From: Brucellaceae bacterium
Lineage (GTDB): Bacteria > Pseudomonadota > Alphaproteobacteria > Rhizobiales > Rhizobiaceae
Direction: 5' to 3'
Length of the DNA stretch: 50,351 bases
Assembly (NCBI GenBank): GCA_020637755.1
Contig: JACKJW010000018.1
Coordinates: 1 to 50,351 of the forward strand
The position numbers were made by a program, and so were the translations under genes. The notes below the pieces were generated by a model, which saw nothing but the letters and a program-made list of their open reading frames with translations, made no database searches and was not told the origin of the DNA. This document shows, one piece after another, positions 33,973 to 42,342 of the stretch (its first letter is position 1; each line of letters starts with the position of its first letter).

Positions 33973-34515
33973 TCAGGCCGGATGGGCCACGATCCAGCCC
34001 AGCAATTCCTGCATCAGCCGGTCGCCGATGCCCTCCATGGTGGCGGCGGGAACGGCGGCCCAGGGGTCGTCTCCCCCGCCTGTCACGCGTTCCTCGCCCT
34101 GGATGCGGGTCAGGCGGTTTCCCGCGCTGTCCATGATGTCCCAGACATAGATCACGCGGGTTGCGCCGTCTTCCGCCAGGGCGGAGAAATAGGCCTTCAC
34201 CAGATGGGTGGTCGAGGGATCGCCGGCCGGCACGATCTTCAGACCGGCTTCGCGGGCACGCAGTGTGAGACGCCGCGACAGCGGGGTGACGGCGCTGACC
34301 GTCGAGCCGACGATCGGCGCAAACTGGACCCGCGCATTGGCGAGCGCCGCATTGGCCGGCGTGGCGGCAGGCGAAGCCGGTGCCGGTGCCGGAGCAAGAG
34401 TAGCCGTCGCGCCGGGTTGCGTGGCGTTCGGATCAAGCGTGCTTTCGGTGGAATTGCAGCCGGTCAAAAGGACGGCCAGAAGGAGCGGGATGACGCGGCG
34501 GGCACTTGCGGTCAT
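33973..34515 (-). CDS. Lipoprotein of unknown function
   Basis: 180 residues. ATG 34515 starts a clear lipoprotein signal with lipobox LLTGC, so Cys20 would be lipidated, by the Lgt encoded at 39797. A low-complexity Ala/Pro stretch (about 40-62) is a flexible linker, followed by a compact domain (PLSRRLTLRAREAGLKIVP, THLVKAYFSALAEDGATRVIYVWDI). I do not know the family. Probably anchored to a membrane facing the periplasm. About 130 bases separate it from prs and 94 from the M24 gene, all on the minus strand. Confidence 0.8.
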   Translation of the reverse strand: MTASARRVIPLLLAVLLTGCNSTESTLDPNATQPGATATLAPAPAPASPAATPANAALANARVQFAPIVGSTVSAVTPLSRRLTLRAREAGLKIVPAGDPSTTHLVKAYFSALAEDGATRVIYVWDIMDSAGNRLTRIQGEERVTGGGDDPWAAVPAATMEGIGDRLMQELLGWIVAHPA

Positions 34516-34609
34516 GGTGTCTCCCCATCGGTCCCGGTCGCGGCCGGGTCGCGGCCCGGCGGCCAGTCCGGGCGTCGATTCGTCCTTGCCTGCCCTTTTT
34601 GCCGCGCGT

Positions 34610-35761
34610 TCAGCGCACAATCAAGGCCGGGGCGTGGCGCGACAGGCATTGCGGACCTTCCGCCGCCGTCAGGTAGGTGCGGCCGAGACACATCGCGGTG
34701 CCGGTGTCGGAATCCATGATGATCATGTGGGCGAACAGGATCTGGCCGGGGACCACCGGTTCGGGATTGGCCTGGTAGAACATCGGCATGTCCATCCATG
34801 AGGGTGTGAAGCGCGCGCCGAGCGAATAGCCGCAGGCGTTGAGGCGATGGCGCGACAGGCCTCGCGCCTCCATCACGCGGGCGTGGGCGTCGAAGACATC
34901 ACCGAAGGTCTTGCCCGGCATCATGGCGGCTTCCACCGCATGGAGTGCGGCTTCGGCCGCCTCGAACAGCTCCTTGTGGCGGGCCGACGGTTTGCCGGTC
35001 AGCACGGTTTCCATGCGCGCGGCGTGGTAGTGGTGGAAGGTACCCGCCCATTCCAGGGTCAACTGATCGTTGGCCGCGAGCTTGCGGCGGCCGGCCTTGT
35101 AGCGGCACAGAAGCGCATCCTCGCCCGAACCGATGATGAATTCGTTGGCGGGATAGTCACCGCCACCCTCGAAGATTGCGCCCTGCATGGCGGCGAGGAT
35201 CTTGCCCTCATCAGCCCCGCGCTTGATGAGCGGCAGGGCGGCGTCGAAGGCATCGTCCGCCAGCTCTGCCGCCTTGCGCGCCTTGGCGATTTCCGCCGTG
35301 CTTTTCAGCACACGCAGGCGTGGCACCACGCGCGAGGCGTCGATGAGGTTGCCGAAGGTCGAGAGCTGCTCGTCGAGCCTGCGCCCGTTGGCTGCCGTCA
35401 GGCCATGGGTGTCGTATTCCACGCCGATACGGCAGCCGAGCAGGTCGAGATCGTTGAGAAGGTTGCGCAGGTCGGCGGCAGGGTTGGCACCCGCGCGATC
35501 CGGCCAGACCAGAACTTGCGGGATGTTGGAGGTGTTGCGGGCCTGGCGCAGGTCGGCGGAGCGTGTCAGCAGCACCATCGTCCCGTCGGCCTTCACCACG
35601 AGGCACTGAAAGAAGCAGAAACCGAACGTGTCGTAGCCGGTCAGCCAGTACATGCTCTCCTGGGCAAAGAGCAGCATGGCGTCGAGTTTTTCCTCTGCCA
35701 TGGCCTTGGACAGGCGGTCACGGCGCGCGGCGAATTCGGCTTCGTCGAAATGCAGGGCCAT
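34610..35761 (-). CDS. M24 (creatinase/Xaa-Pro peptidase-like) hydrolase
   Basis: 383 residues with the creatinase N-terminal domain (LSKAMAEEKLDAMLLFAQESMYWLTGYDTFGF) and pita-bread C-terminal domain. Where metal-dependent aminopeptidases have two aspartates, this reads LTLEWAGTFHHYHAARMET, closer to creatinase and ectoine hydrolase, which do not use the dinuclear metal site. It is therefore better viewed as a C-N hydrolase on a small amide than a classical proline peptidase. ATG 35761 overlaps the pgeF stop as TGATG; upstream frame to 36208 is antisense-like and unsupported. Confidence 0.88.
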   Translation of the reverse strand: MALHFDEAEFAARRDRLSKAMAEEKLDAMLLFAQESMYWLTGYDTFGFCFFQCLVVKADGTMVLLTRSADLRQARNTSNIPQVLVWPDRAGANPAADLRNLLNDLDLLGCRIGVEYDTHGLTAANGRRLDEQLSTFGNLIDASRVVPRLRVLKSTAEIAKARKAAELADDAFDAALPLIKRGADEGKILAAMQGAIFEGGGDYPANEFIIGSGEDALLCRYKAGRRKLAANDQLTLEWAGTFHHYHAARMETVLTGKPSARHKELFEAAEAALHAVEAAMMPGKTFGDVFDAHARVMEARGLSRHRLNACGYSLGARFTPSWMDMPMFYQANPEPVVPGQILFAHMIIMDSDTGTAMCLGRTYLTAAEGPQCLSRHAPALIVR

Positions 35762-36555
35762 CAACGCTTCTCCAGGACAATCGCGGAAATCTGCCGCCCG
35801 TAGTCGGGTTCGGCGCGGTGGGTCGTGCGGCGGTAGGAAAAGAAGGCGGGCTCGTCGGCATAGGTGCAATGGCCGGTCATGGAGGCCGTCACCCCGGCGC
35901 GCTTCAGCCGGTCCACAGTATAGCCCTGAAGGTCGAACATGGCATGTTCGGAGCGGTGCGACGGCTTGAACCAGCGCCCGTTGCCTTCCTCGATTGCGCA
36001 GACGCGGGCAACAAATTCGGGGCCGACCTCGTAGTTGCGCTGGCTGATCGAGGGGCCGAGCACGGCGTTGATGTTGGCACGCGTTGCGCCAAGGGCTTCC
36101 ATGGCGGTGATCGTGTTTTCCAGTACGCCGGTCAGCGCGCCTTTCCAGCCGGCATGGGCCGCGCCGATCACGCCTGCTTGCGCGTCGGCAAACAGGACGG
36201 GGCCGCAATCGGCGGTGACGACGCCGATGGCAAGGCCGGGCGTTGCGGTGACGATGCCGTCGGCCTGCGGGCGCTCGCCATCAAAGGGCGCGTCCACGGA
36301 GACGGCGTCGGGCGAGTGGACCTGCCAGGGCGAGACCAGACTTGCGGCATCGACGCCCAGCCAGCCAGCCACGCGGGCGCGGTTCTCCTCCACATGGTCG
36401 CGCCGGTCATCGGAGCCGAGGCCGACATTCAGCCCGGTGTAGAGCCCGCCCGAGACGCCGCCTTGCCGGGTAAAGAAGCCGTGACGGATGCCGCGCCCGG
36501 TCTCTCCCGCAAGCGCTTCGGACCGGATCGGGTTCAGCCGGTGGAAGGTGGTCAT
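35761..36555 (-). CDS. pgeF: Purine nucleoside phosphorylase-like / peptidoglycan editing factor (laccase-domain, YfiH)
   Basis: 264 residues of the multicopper-polyphenol-oxidase-like family. Metal and active-site residues are in WQVHS, TADCGPVLFAD and GAAHAGWKGAL, and GPSISQRNYEVG is conserved. In E. coli the member PgeF removes wrongly incorporated L-Ser from UDP-MurNAc; others act as purine nucleoside phosphorylases/adenosine deaminases, so the exact role is not fixed. ATG 36555. It precedes and is coupled to the M24 gene, a common pairing in alphaproteobacteria. Confidence 0.92.
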   Translation of the reverse strand: MTTFHRLNPIRSEALAGETGRGIRHGFFTRQGGVSGGLYTGLNVGLGSDDRRDHVEENRARVAGWLGVDAASLVSPWQVHSPDAVSVDAPFDGERPQADGIVTATPGLAIGVVTADCGPVLFADAQAGVIGAAHAGWKGALTGVLENTITAMEALGATRANINAVLGPSISQRNYEVGPEFVARVCAIEEGNGRWFKPSHRSEHAMFDLQGYTVDRLKRAGVTASMTGHCTYADEPAFFSYRRTTHRAEPDYGRQISAIVLEKR

Positions 36556-36670
36556 GCATCCTCGTCAAGGTGATTTGCCGGTGGGCGGGATGGTGGTGCA
36601 GAGGCTGGCCTAAGTCAATTGCGCGGCGCTGCCCTTCCCGGCAGGCCGGCAAGCGCCTATCTTCCCGCCC

Positions 36671-38152
36671 ATGATCATCGCATTTGACAATTCCTACGCC
36701 CGCCTGCCGGACCGGTTCCATGCGCGGCTCGACCCGCAGCCGGTGGAGGCGCCGCGGCTGCTGGCCCTCAATGAGGGGCTGGCGCGAATGCTTGGCCTTG
36801 ATGCCGGATGGCTTTCCTCGCCGGAGGGCCTCGCCATGCTGTCGGGCAACGGGATGCCACAGGGTGCCGAACCGCTGGCGCAGGCCTATGCCGGCCACCA
36901 GTTCGGCGGCTGGGTGCCGCAACTGGGCGACGGGCGGGCGATCCTGATCGGCGAGATCATCGGTACCGACGGCAAGCGGCGCGACATCCAGTTGAAAGGG
37001 TCGGGACGGACGCCGTTTTCGCGTGGGGGCGATGGGCGGGCCTGGCTCGGTCCGGTGCTGCGCGAATACATCGTGTCGGAGGCGATGCATGCGCTCGGCA
37101 TCCCGACAACACGGGCGCTGGCGGCCGTGGAAACCGGCGAGTTGATCCTGCGCGAGGACGGGCCGTTGCCCGGCGCAGTGCTCACCCGGATCGCCTCCAG
37201 CCATATCCGCATTGGCACGTTCCAATATTTCGCCGCGAGGCAGGATGGCGAGGCTCTGCGCCTGCTGGCCGCCCATGCGCTGGAGCGGCATTACCCAGAG
37301 CGAGCGGCGGCGGCGGGCAATCCGGCGCTGGCGCTGCTGGAAGGGGTCGTGGAGCGGCAGGCCCGGCTGATCGCTGACTGGATGCGGGTCGGCTTCATCC
37401 ATGGCGTCATGAACACCGACAACATGCTGGTGTCGGGCGAGACCATCGATTACGGCCCCTGTGCCTTCATGGACAGTTACCATCCGCGCACGGTGTTTTC
37501 CTCCATCGACCGGCAGGGGCGCTATGCGTTTGCAAACCAGCCGGGCATCGCGCAGTGGAACCTGGCGCAACTGGCCTCTTCGCTCCTGCCGCTGATCGCT
37601 TCCGATCAGGAGCAGGGCGTGGAACTGGCGCAGGGCGCGATCGACCGGTTCGCCGAACTGTTTAACGGACACATGGCGGCGATGTTGCGGGTGAAGCTCG
37701 GGCTGACCGAAGCGCAGGAGGGTGACGACGGGCTGGCGCAGGGCCTGTTGCAGGCCATGGCGGAAAGCGGCGCGGACCATACGCGGGTGTTCCGGGCGCT
37801 CAGCCATTTGCCGGGCGAGGGCGGTCCTTCCACCGACGAAGCGGTCCGTGCGGAATTTGCCGATCCGACTGCCTTCGACCGCTGGGCGGAGGGCTGGCGC
37901 GCGCGGCTGGCTTCGGAGGGCAGCGGGGACGCGGAACGTCAGGCGCGCATGCAGGCGGCGAACCCGGCCTATGTTCCGCGAAACCATGGCATCGAAGCGG
38001 TGATCGCGGCGGCCTTGCAGGGCGATCTCGCGCCGTTCCACGAGATCAACGCGGTGCTCAGCCGCCCCTATGAAGAGCAGCCGGGCCGCGAGGCCTATGC
38101 CGCCGCTCCGACCGAGGCGCAGGTGGTTCATGCGACCTTCTGCGGGACGTGA
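36671..38152 (+). CDS. selO: Protein adenylyltransferase SelO
   Basis: 493 residues of the YdiU/SelO pseudokinase family, which transfers AMP from ATP to Ser/Thr/Tyr of proteins. Motifs: QYAGHQFGGWVPQLGDGRA (here AYAGHQFGGWVPQLGDGRA), DIQLKGSGRTPFSRGGDGRA, GVMNTDNM and the metal site DYGPCAFMD. The protein ends TFCGT, with cysteine near the C-terminus where animal SelO has selenocysteine. ATG at 36671. Divergent from pgeF (115 bases) and upstream of a cytochrome c gene with its own promoter. Confidence 0.95.
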   Translation: MIIAFDNSYARLPDRFHARLDPQPVEAPRLLALNEGLARMLGLDAGWLSSPEGLAMLSGNGMPQGAEPLAQAYAGHQFGGWVPQLGDGRAILIGEIIGTDGKRRDIQLKGSGRTPFSRGGDGRAWLGPVLREYIVSEAMHALGIPTTRALAAVETGELILREDGPLPGAVLTRIASSHIRIGTFQYFAARQDGEALRLLAAHALERHYPERAAAAGNPALALLEGVVERQARLIADWMRVGFIHGVMNTDNMLVSGETIDYGPCAFMDSYHPRTVFSSIDRQGRYAFANQPGIAQWNLAQLASSLLPLIASDQEQGVELAQGAIDRFAELFNGHMAAMLRVKLGLTEAQEGDDGLAQGLLQAMAESGADHTRVFRALSHLPGEGGPSTDEAVRAEFADPTAFDRWAEGWRARLASEGSGDAERQARMQAANPAYVPRNHGIEAVIAAALQGDLAPFHEINAVLSRPYEEQPGREAYAAAPTEAQVVHATFCGT

Positions 38153-38183
38153 GGCCTGGAACGCCCAAAATAATTGCGTGTCA

Positions 38184-38225
38184 ATGATTGCAATCAATCA
38201 TCAAATGCTAAATTAGGATTACATT
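38184..38225 (+). promoter_or_regulatory. FNR/FixK-type box and -10 element ahead of a cytochrome c gene
   Basis: ATGAT-TGCA-ATCAA (38184-38197) differs from TTGAT-N4-ATCAA by one base; a perfect 12-base palindrome TGATTGCAATCA (38185-38196) lies inside it. A -10-like TACATT is at 38220-38225. With a start near 38232 the box would be centred at -41.5, the classic activator position. The surrounding DNA is AT-rich compared with the flanks. Confidence 0.6.
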
Positions 38226-38254
38226 GATCTTCCTGAGTACAGGGAGGAATGAGC

Positions 38255-38659
38255 ATGAAAATCCTATTCGGACTTGTTGCCGCGCTTGGTCTCCAGGCCG
38301 GTTCCGCCATGGCGGACAGCGATGCCTTCGGCATTTCGGACGCCGAGTACCGCCTGTCCTGTGCGAGTTGCCACGGGATCAAGGGCAAGGGTGACGGCCC
38401 CATGGCGCAATACATGAAGATTTCCCCGGCAGACCTGACCCAGATTTCCAAGAACAACGGCGGGGATTTCCCTTTCATCCGGGTCATGGAAGTGATTGAC
38501 GGCCGCGGTCTGGTTGCGGCGCACGGGCCGCGGGACATGCCGGTCTGGGGTGCCCGCCTTGCAGCCGCCTCGGACAAGCAAGGCTTCGAGCGTGACCTCG
38601 CGGTGCGGGCGCATCTTCTGGAACTGATGTTTTTCGTGCTGTCGATCCAGGAGAAATAG
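38255..38659 (+). CDS. Periplasmic class I cytochrome c
   Basis: 134 residues. A signal peptide ends near AGSAMADS; heme motif CASCH at 36-40 in SCASCHGIKGKGDGPMAQYMK, and the axial methionine is probably in PRDMPVWGARL. It resembles small cytochromes c of the cytochrome-cbb3/SoxX-like or general electron-carrier type; the partner is unknown. AGGGAGG seven bases before ATG 38255 favours it over ATG 38249. Predicted to be induced by an Fnr/FixK-type regulator through the box upstream. Confidence 0.86.
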   Translation: MKILFGLVAALGLQAGSAMADSDAFGISDAEYRLSCASCHGIKGKGDGPMAQYMKISPADLTQISKNNGGDFPFIRVMEVIDGRGLVAAHGPRDMPVWGARLAAASDKQGFERDLAVRAHLLELMFFVLSIQEK

Positions 38660-38720
38660 GCTCCGCCAGGCACGCTGATGGCGCAAGGCTTCCGCCGGGC
38701 CCCAGTCCGGCGGCAGGCTG

Positions 38721-39800
38721 TCACGGTGTCCAGAGCGTCTGCTCCGGGCCGAGTGCCAGAACCTTGAACAGTTCTCCCATCCCCCCGGCACCGGCAAGGC
38801 GTTCGGCCTGCGACCGGATCGCTTCCTGCGTTGCCGCATCCTTGCCCGCGCCCAGCGCACCGGCACGCTCCAGCAGCCCGAGGCCGAGCAGGAACGCGCC
38901 CTGCGTCGTGAAGCGGGACATGAGGCCGCCTGCGCGCGCGACCGCGTCCAGCGCGGCAAAATCCACATGGCTCGTCAGGTCCGCCTCGCCGGGGTGTTCC
39001 AACACCGGATCGAAGGCGTGATCCTTGACGGCCTGGAGCGTGTCGCCCAAACCGGGTGTTCCGAAGCCGTAATCGATGAACAGGCCTGCCCCGCCGCTTG
39101 CCGCGATTGTTGCGGCGATCATTTCCATCAGGGCGGCACGGGCAGGTGAGACTTCCCTGATGGCGCCCTCCGCGGCGGGCGCGCCGGCCCCGTGCGGGCC
39201 GGTATCGTCCAGCGTGGGGGCGCCGATGGCAAAGGCGAGGGTGTCGCCATCCGGCGCCACCGTCACCATGCGTTCGCGCCATTGGCTGCCGGTGTGCACG
39301 AACTGGCGGATCGGGATGGCGTCGAACAATTCGTTGCCGATGAGGATCAGCGGCAGGGCGGGCAGCGCATCGATGCCGGAAATCCAGTCCGGGTTCACCG
39401 GAGACCCAGCAAGATGCTCGCGCTGGACGTTGGCAAGGCGCGGGCTGGCCTCGATCATGAAGACCTTTGCGGCAGCGAGGAATGCACCGCCCTCGATCCG
39501 CGCCAGCGTGCGCGCCATGTCTGCCATCAGCGTGCCGCGGCCCGGCCCGATCTCGGCGAAGACGAAGGGTGCGGGGCGGCCCATGGCATCCCAGTTGCGG
39601 AAGGCCCAGACGGCCAGCAGCTCGCCGAACATCTGGCTGATTTCCGGTGCGGTGATGAAATCGCCCTCCCGGCCAAAGGGTTCTCTCGTGGTGTAATAGC
39701 CATCCGCCGGATCCAGCAGGCAGGCGGCAAAATATTCCGCCACGCTCATCGGCCCGGCCGCGGCGATGCGCGCGATCAGTTTGCGCTTCAGGGCCGTCAT
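38721..39800 (-). CDS. Class I SAM-dependent methyltransferase (NDUFAF7/MidA family)
   Basis: 359 residues. The SAM loop is FAEIGPGRGTLMADM, preceded by DPADGYYTTREPFGREGDFITAPEISQMFGE, the family signature; GNELFDAIPIRQF and LFIDYGF follow. The mitochondrial homologue NDUFAF7/MidA dimethylates an arginine of a complex I subunit, so a similar role in respiratory complex assembly is likely. ATG at 39800 overlaps the lgt stop by four bases. The open frame beyond 39800 is antisense-like and rejected. Confidence 0.9.
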   Translation of the reverse strand: MTALKRKLIARIAAAGPMSVAEYFAACLLDPADGYYTTREPFGREGDFITAPEISQMFGELLAVWAFRNWDAMGRPAPFVFAEIGPGRGTLMADMARTLARIEGGAFLAAAKVFMIEASPRLANVQREHLAGSPVNPDWISGIDALPALPLILIGNELFDAIPIRQFVHTGSQWRERMVTVAPDGDTLAFAIGAPTLDDTGPHGAGAPAAEGAIREVSPARAALMEMIAATIAASGGAGLFIDYGFGTPGLGDTLQAVKDHAFDPVLEHPGEADLTSHVDFAALDAVARAGGLMSRFTTQGAFLLGLGLLERAGALGAGKDAATQEAIRSQAERLAGAGGMGELFKVLALGPEQTLWTP

Positions 39801-40669
39801 GCGGGCAGGGCTGCCCTGCGGCGCGCCGCCGCCATGATCCACACGCCCGCCAGCACCATGGGCAGGGAGAGAACCATTCCCATGGTCAGCCAGTCCGTGC
39901 CGGCCAGGTAGCCGATATGGGCATCGGGCGAGCGGAAGAACTCCACGATGATGCGCGATGCGCCGTAGCCGGCCACAAAGGCGCCGGTGACGAAGCCCGG
40001 CTGTTTCAGCTTGCGCGCGCCCCAAACGAGCAGCGTCAGCAAAACGAAGAGCACAAGGCCTTCCAGCGCGGCTTCATAAAGCTGGCTCGGATGGCGGGGC
40101 AGTTGCTCGGGGTCGGTCGGGAAGACCATGGCCACAACAGCATCGGTGGGCCTGCCATAGAGCTCGCCATTGATGAAATTGGCGAGCCTTCCGAAGAAGA
40201 GACCTGCGGGCACGGCGGCCGATATCGTGTCGGTCATCGACCATGTGGCAATGCCGCGCGCACGGGCAAACAGCAGCATGGCGATGAGCACGCCGAGCGC
40301 GCCGCCATGGAAGGACATGCCGCCGGACCAGATCTTCACGATGTCGGCGGGATTTTCCACATAGCGGGCAAGATCATAGAAAAGGACATAGCCAATGCGT
40401 CCGCCCGCCACGACGCCCAACGCAGCCCAGACGAGGAAATCATCCAGATCGGCAACGCCCATCGGGGCCTCGTCACCGGTCCAGAGGCGCGGGGTTTCGA
40501 CCAGCTTGCGCGTGTACCACCAGGCAAACAGGATGCCCGCCACATAGGCCATGCCATACCAGTGGACGGCCAGCGGGCCGATGGAAAAGATGACGGGGTC
40601 GATGGCGGGGTAGGGGATGAGCGCCAGAAGTCCCGGAAGCGGTGTCGGCACGGGCCAAGTCTCCTTCAT
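39797..40669 (-). CDS. lgt: Prolipoprotein diacylglyceryl transferase
   Basis: 290 residues, polytopic inner-membrane enzyme that adds diacylglycerol to the lipobox cysteine of prelipoproteins. Signature: GGRIGYVLFYDL, HGGALGVLI, and FFGRLANFINGELYGRPTD, the latter being the Lgt motif with catalytic arginines; a histidine lies in VHWYG. ATG 40669 with GGAG about six bases before gives MKETWPVP; a longer frame to 40723 is open without support. It precedes the MidA-like gene in an overlapping pair. Confidence 0.96.
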   Translation of the reverse strand: MKETWPVPTPLPGLLALIPYPAIDPVIFSIGPLAVHWYGMAYVAGILFAWWYTRKLVETPRLWTGDEAPMGVADLDDFLVWAALGVVAGGRIGYVLFYDLARYVENPADIVKIWSGGMSFHGGALGVLIAMLLFARARGIATWSMTDTISAAVPAGLFFGRLANFINGELYGRPTDAVVAMVFPTDPEQLPRHPSQLYEAALEGLVLFVLLTLLVWGARKLKQPGFVTGAFVAGYGASRIIVEFFRSPDAHIGYLAGTDWLTMGMVLSLPMVLAGVWIMAAARRRAALPA

Positions 40670-40773
40670 GCGCGGCGGACCATGGTGGAGGCCGTGCGGT
40701 CCGTCAAGGCCGCGGCCTTGCATTCGGCGGGCCTTCAGCTTACCTCAGGCGAAACCAAGGAAAGGTGCGCGCC

Positions 40774-41049
40774 ATGACCGCCAACGGACCCAACCGCATT
40801 CTCGATGAATTTGCTAAGATGATGACCGATGCAGCCGGTGCAGCCCAGGGTGTGCGCCGTGAGGCGGAAAACATGATGAAGGCCCAGATGGAGCGCCTGA
40901 TGTCCTCCATGGACCTGGTGCACCGCGAGGAATTCGACGCGATGCGCGACATGGCTGTGAAGGCGCGTGCGGAGAACAAGGCGCTTGCCGAGCGGCTCGA
41001 CGCGCTGGAAGCCCGGCTGGCCAAACTGGAAGGTGGAGAGGCCTCCTGA
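40774..41049 (+). CDS. ubiK: Ubiquinone biosynthesis accessory factor UbiK
   Basis: 91 residues of the BMFP/UbiK family (formerly YqiC): a short amphipathic start (NRILDEFAKMMTDAAGAAQGVRREAE), then MMKAQMERLMSSMDLVHREEFDAM and a C-terminal coiled coil ending ALEARLAKLEGG. It promotes assembly of the soluble ubiquinone-synthesis complex with UbiJ. ATG 40774 follows AAGGAAAGG. Divergent from lgt (104 bases), and followed by a strong terminator, so it is monocistronic. Confidence 0.9.
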   Translation: MTANGPNRILDEFAKMMTDAAGAAQGVRREAENMMKAQMERLMSSMDLVHREEFDAMRDMAVKARAENKALAERLDALEARLAKLEGGEAS

Positions 41050-41081
41050 TTCTGCGGTCTTCTTGTCTTCAGGACTTCCGG

Positions 41082-41106
41082 AACCCGGCCCAGGCCGGGT
41101 TTTTTG
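41082..41106 (+). terminator. Intrinsic terminator after ubiK
   Basis: AACCCGGCC (41082-41090) pairs with GGCCGGGTT (41093-41101) across CA, followed by TTTT. Strong hairpin and T-run 32 bases after the ubiK stop. Confidence 0.9.
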
Positions 41107-41463
41107 TTGGCGCGGGCGATGCGTGCGGAATTGCTCCAAAAACTTATTCACAGGCCCGCAAGCCTTGAAAAGCCTGCATCCGGAGTCACTTGAGGCGCCT
41201 TGCCGACAGTTTGATTCAAGCGCCATCCACATGCTTGTGACACCGGGCGTGAAAAAGGACTGTTCAGGAGTGGCCCCTTCAATACACTGAATCTACAGCA
41301 TGATTCGTAAGCGGTTCATGACGGTGCGGAAGGCGGGGTCGCTTGTGCCTTCCGGGTGACGGCTTCCGGGGCCCTTCCGGTGACCGTGCGCTTTCTCAGG
41401 TAACGCGTTTCCGGGTGACATCCAGATTGGCAGCGAGGGTGCTTTTGCGCCCGGGGGATATTC
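41107..41463. promoter_or_regulatory. Gene-free region with clustered GANTC sites upstream of the YbjN gene
   Basis: 357 bases without a supported gene. Four GANTC sites lie within 124 bases (41183-41187, 41213-41217, 41289-41293, 41302-41306), well above the roughly 0.5 expected by chance. Short TTCCGGGTGAC repeats occur near 41351-41362 and 41408-41418, with TTCCGGTGAC between. It probably holds the YbjN promoter; no other element was recognised. Confidence 0.5.
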
Positions 41464-41964
41464 ATGAGCCTTGTCGAATATTACGAGATCCGGGACATTC
41501 ACCCTGTCGATGTGATCGAGCATGTGGCGCTCACCAATGACTGGTCCTTCGAGCGCGCGGGCGACGACGAGATTGCCATCGCGGTCGCCGGAAGCTGGAC
41601 CGATTATCACGTGTCCTTTTCCTGGATGGAGGATTTCGAGGCCCTGCATGTGGCCTGCGCCTTCGACATGAAGGTGCCCGATGCGCGTGTGGTGGAAGTG
41701 ATGAAGCTGATGTCCACCATCAACGAACAGCTGCTGTTCGGCCATTTCGACCTGTGGACGCGCGAAGGCGCGATCATGTTCCGTCACACGCTGATCCTGC
41801 CGGGCGGGCTGGAGCCGACTGCGCTTCAGGTGCAGACCATGCTCAACTCGGCGCTGGAAAGCTGCGAGTGCTATTATCAGGCCTTCCAGTTCTGTGTCTG
41901 GGCGGGACAGAGCGCCGAGGAAGCCATGCGCAGCGCCATCTTTGAAACCTTCGGCACCGCCTGA
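41464..41964 (+). CDS. YbjN domain-containing protein (type III secretion chaperone-like fold)
   Basis: 166 residues with the YbjN/DUF1790-like pattern in alphaproteobacteria: HPVDVIEHVALTNDWSFERAGDDEIAIAV, SFSWMEDFEALHVACAFDMKVP, LMSTINEQLLFGHFDLW and MFRHTLILPGGLEPT. YbjN proteins have the fold of type III secretion chaperones and are linked to motility and stress regulation; the partner here is unknown. GGGGGA sits six bases before ATG 41464. The csaA-like gene follows 12 bases after the stop, so they form an operon. Confidence 0.9.
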   Translation: MSLVEYYEIRDIHPVDVIEHVALTNDWSFERAGDDEIAIAVAGSWTDYHVSFSWMEDFEALHVACAFDMKVPDARVVEVMKLMSTINEQLLFGHFDLWTREGAIMFRHTLILPGGLEPTALQVQTMLNSALESCECYYQAFQFCVWAGQSAEEAMRSAIFETFGTA

Positions 41965-41976
41965 GACGTTCCTGTC

Positions 41977-42327
41977 ATGGCAGCGCGCAAGCCGGAGATC
42001 AGCTGGGCCGATTTCGAGAAGATTGACATCCGCGCCGGGACAATCGTGGAGGCGGAGCCGTTTCCGCAGGCACGCAAGCCGGCCATCAAGCTGAAGATCG
42101 ATTTCGGGCCGGAAATCGGGGTGAAGAAATCCTCCGCGCAGATCACCCGGCACTACACGCCGGAAGGTCTTATCGGCCGTCAGGTCTTTGCGGTCGTCAA
42201 TTTTCCGCCGCGCCAGATCGGTCCCTTCATGTCGGAAGTCCTGACGCTGGGCTTTCCCGATGCGGAAGGCGAGGTGGTGCTTGGCGCGATCTCGCATCCG
42301 GTCCCTGACGGCGGCGCGCTGTTCTGA
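41977..42327 (+). CDS. csaA: tRNA-binding protein (CsaA type, OB fold)
   Basis: 116 residues of the CsaA/EMAP II-like OB fold. Recognised from ISWADFEKIDIRAGTIVEAEPFPQARKPAIKLKIDFG, GVKKSSAQITRHYTPEGLIGRQVFAVVNFPPRQIGPFMSEVLTLGF. CsaA binds tRNA and was proposed as a secretion-related chaperone in Bacillus. Complete without fusion to a methionyl- or phenylalanyl-tRNA synthetase. Twelve bases after the YbjN stop, presumably co-transcribed. Confidence 0.9.
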   Translation: MAARKPEISWADFEKIDIRAGTIVEAEPFPQARKPAIKLKIDFGPEIGVKKSSAQITRHYTPEGLIGRQVFAVVNFPPRQIGPFMSEVLTLGFPDAEGEVVLGAISHPVPDGGALF

Positions 42328-42342
42328 AAAATTTCAGGCTGC

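Noticed and set aside
35762..36208. N-terminal extension of the M24 protein into pgeF
   Set aside because: Arg/Pro-rich antisense-type sequence in another frame of pgeF; a coupled start at 35761 (TGATG) fits the family.
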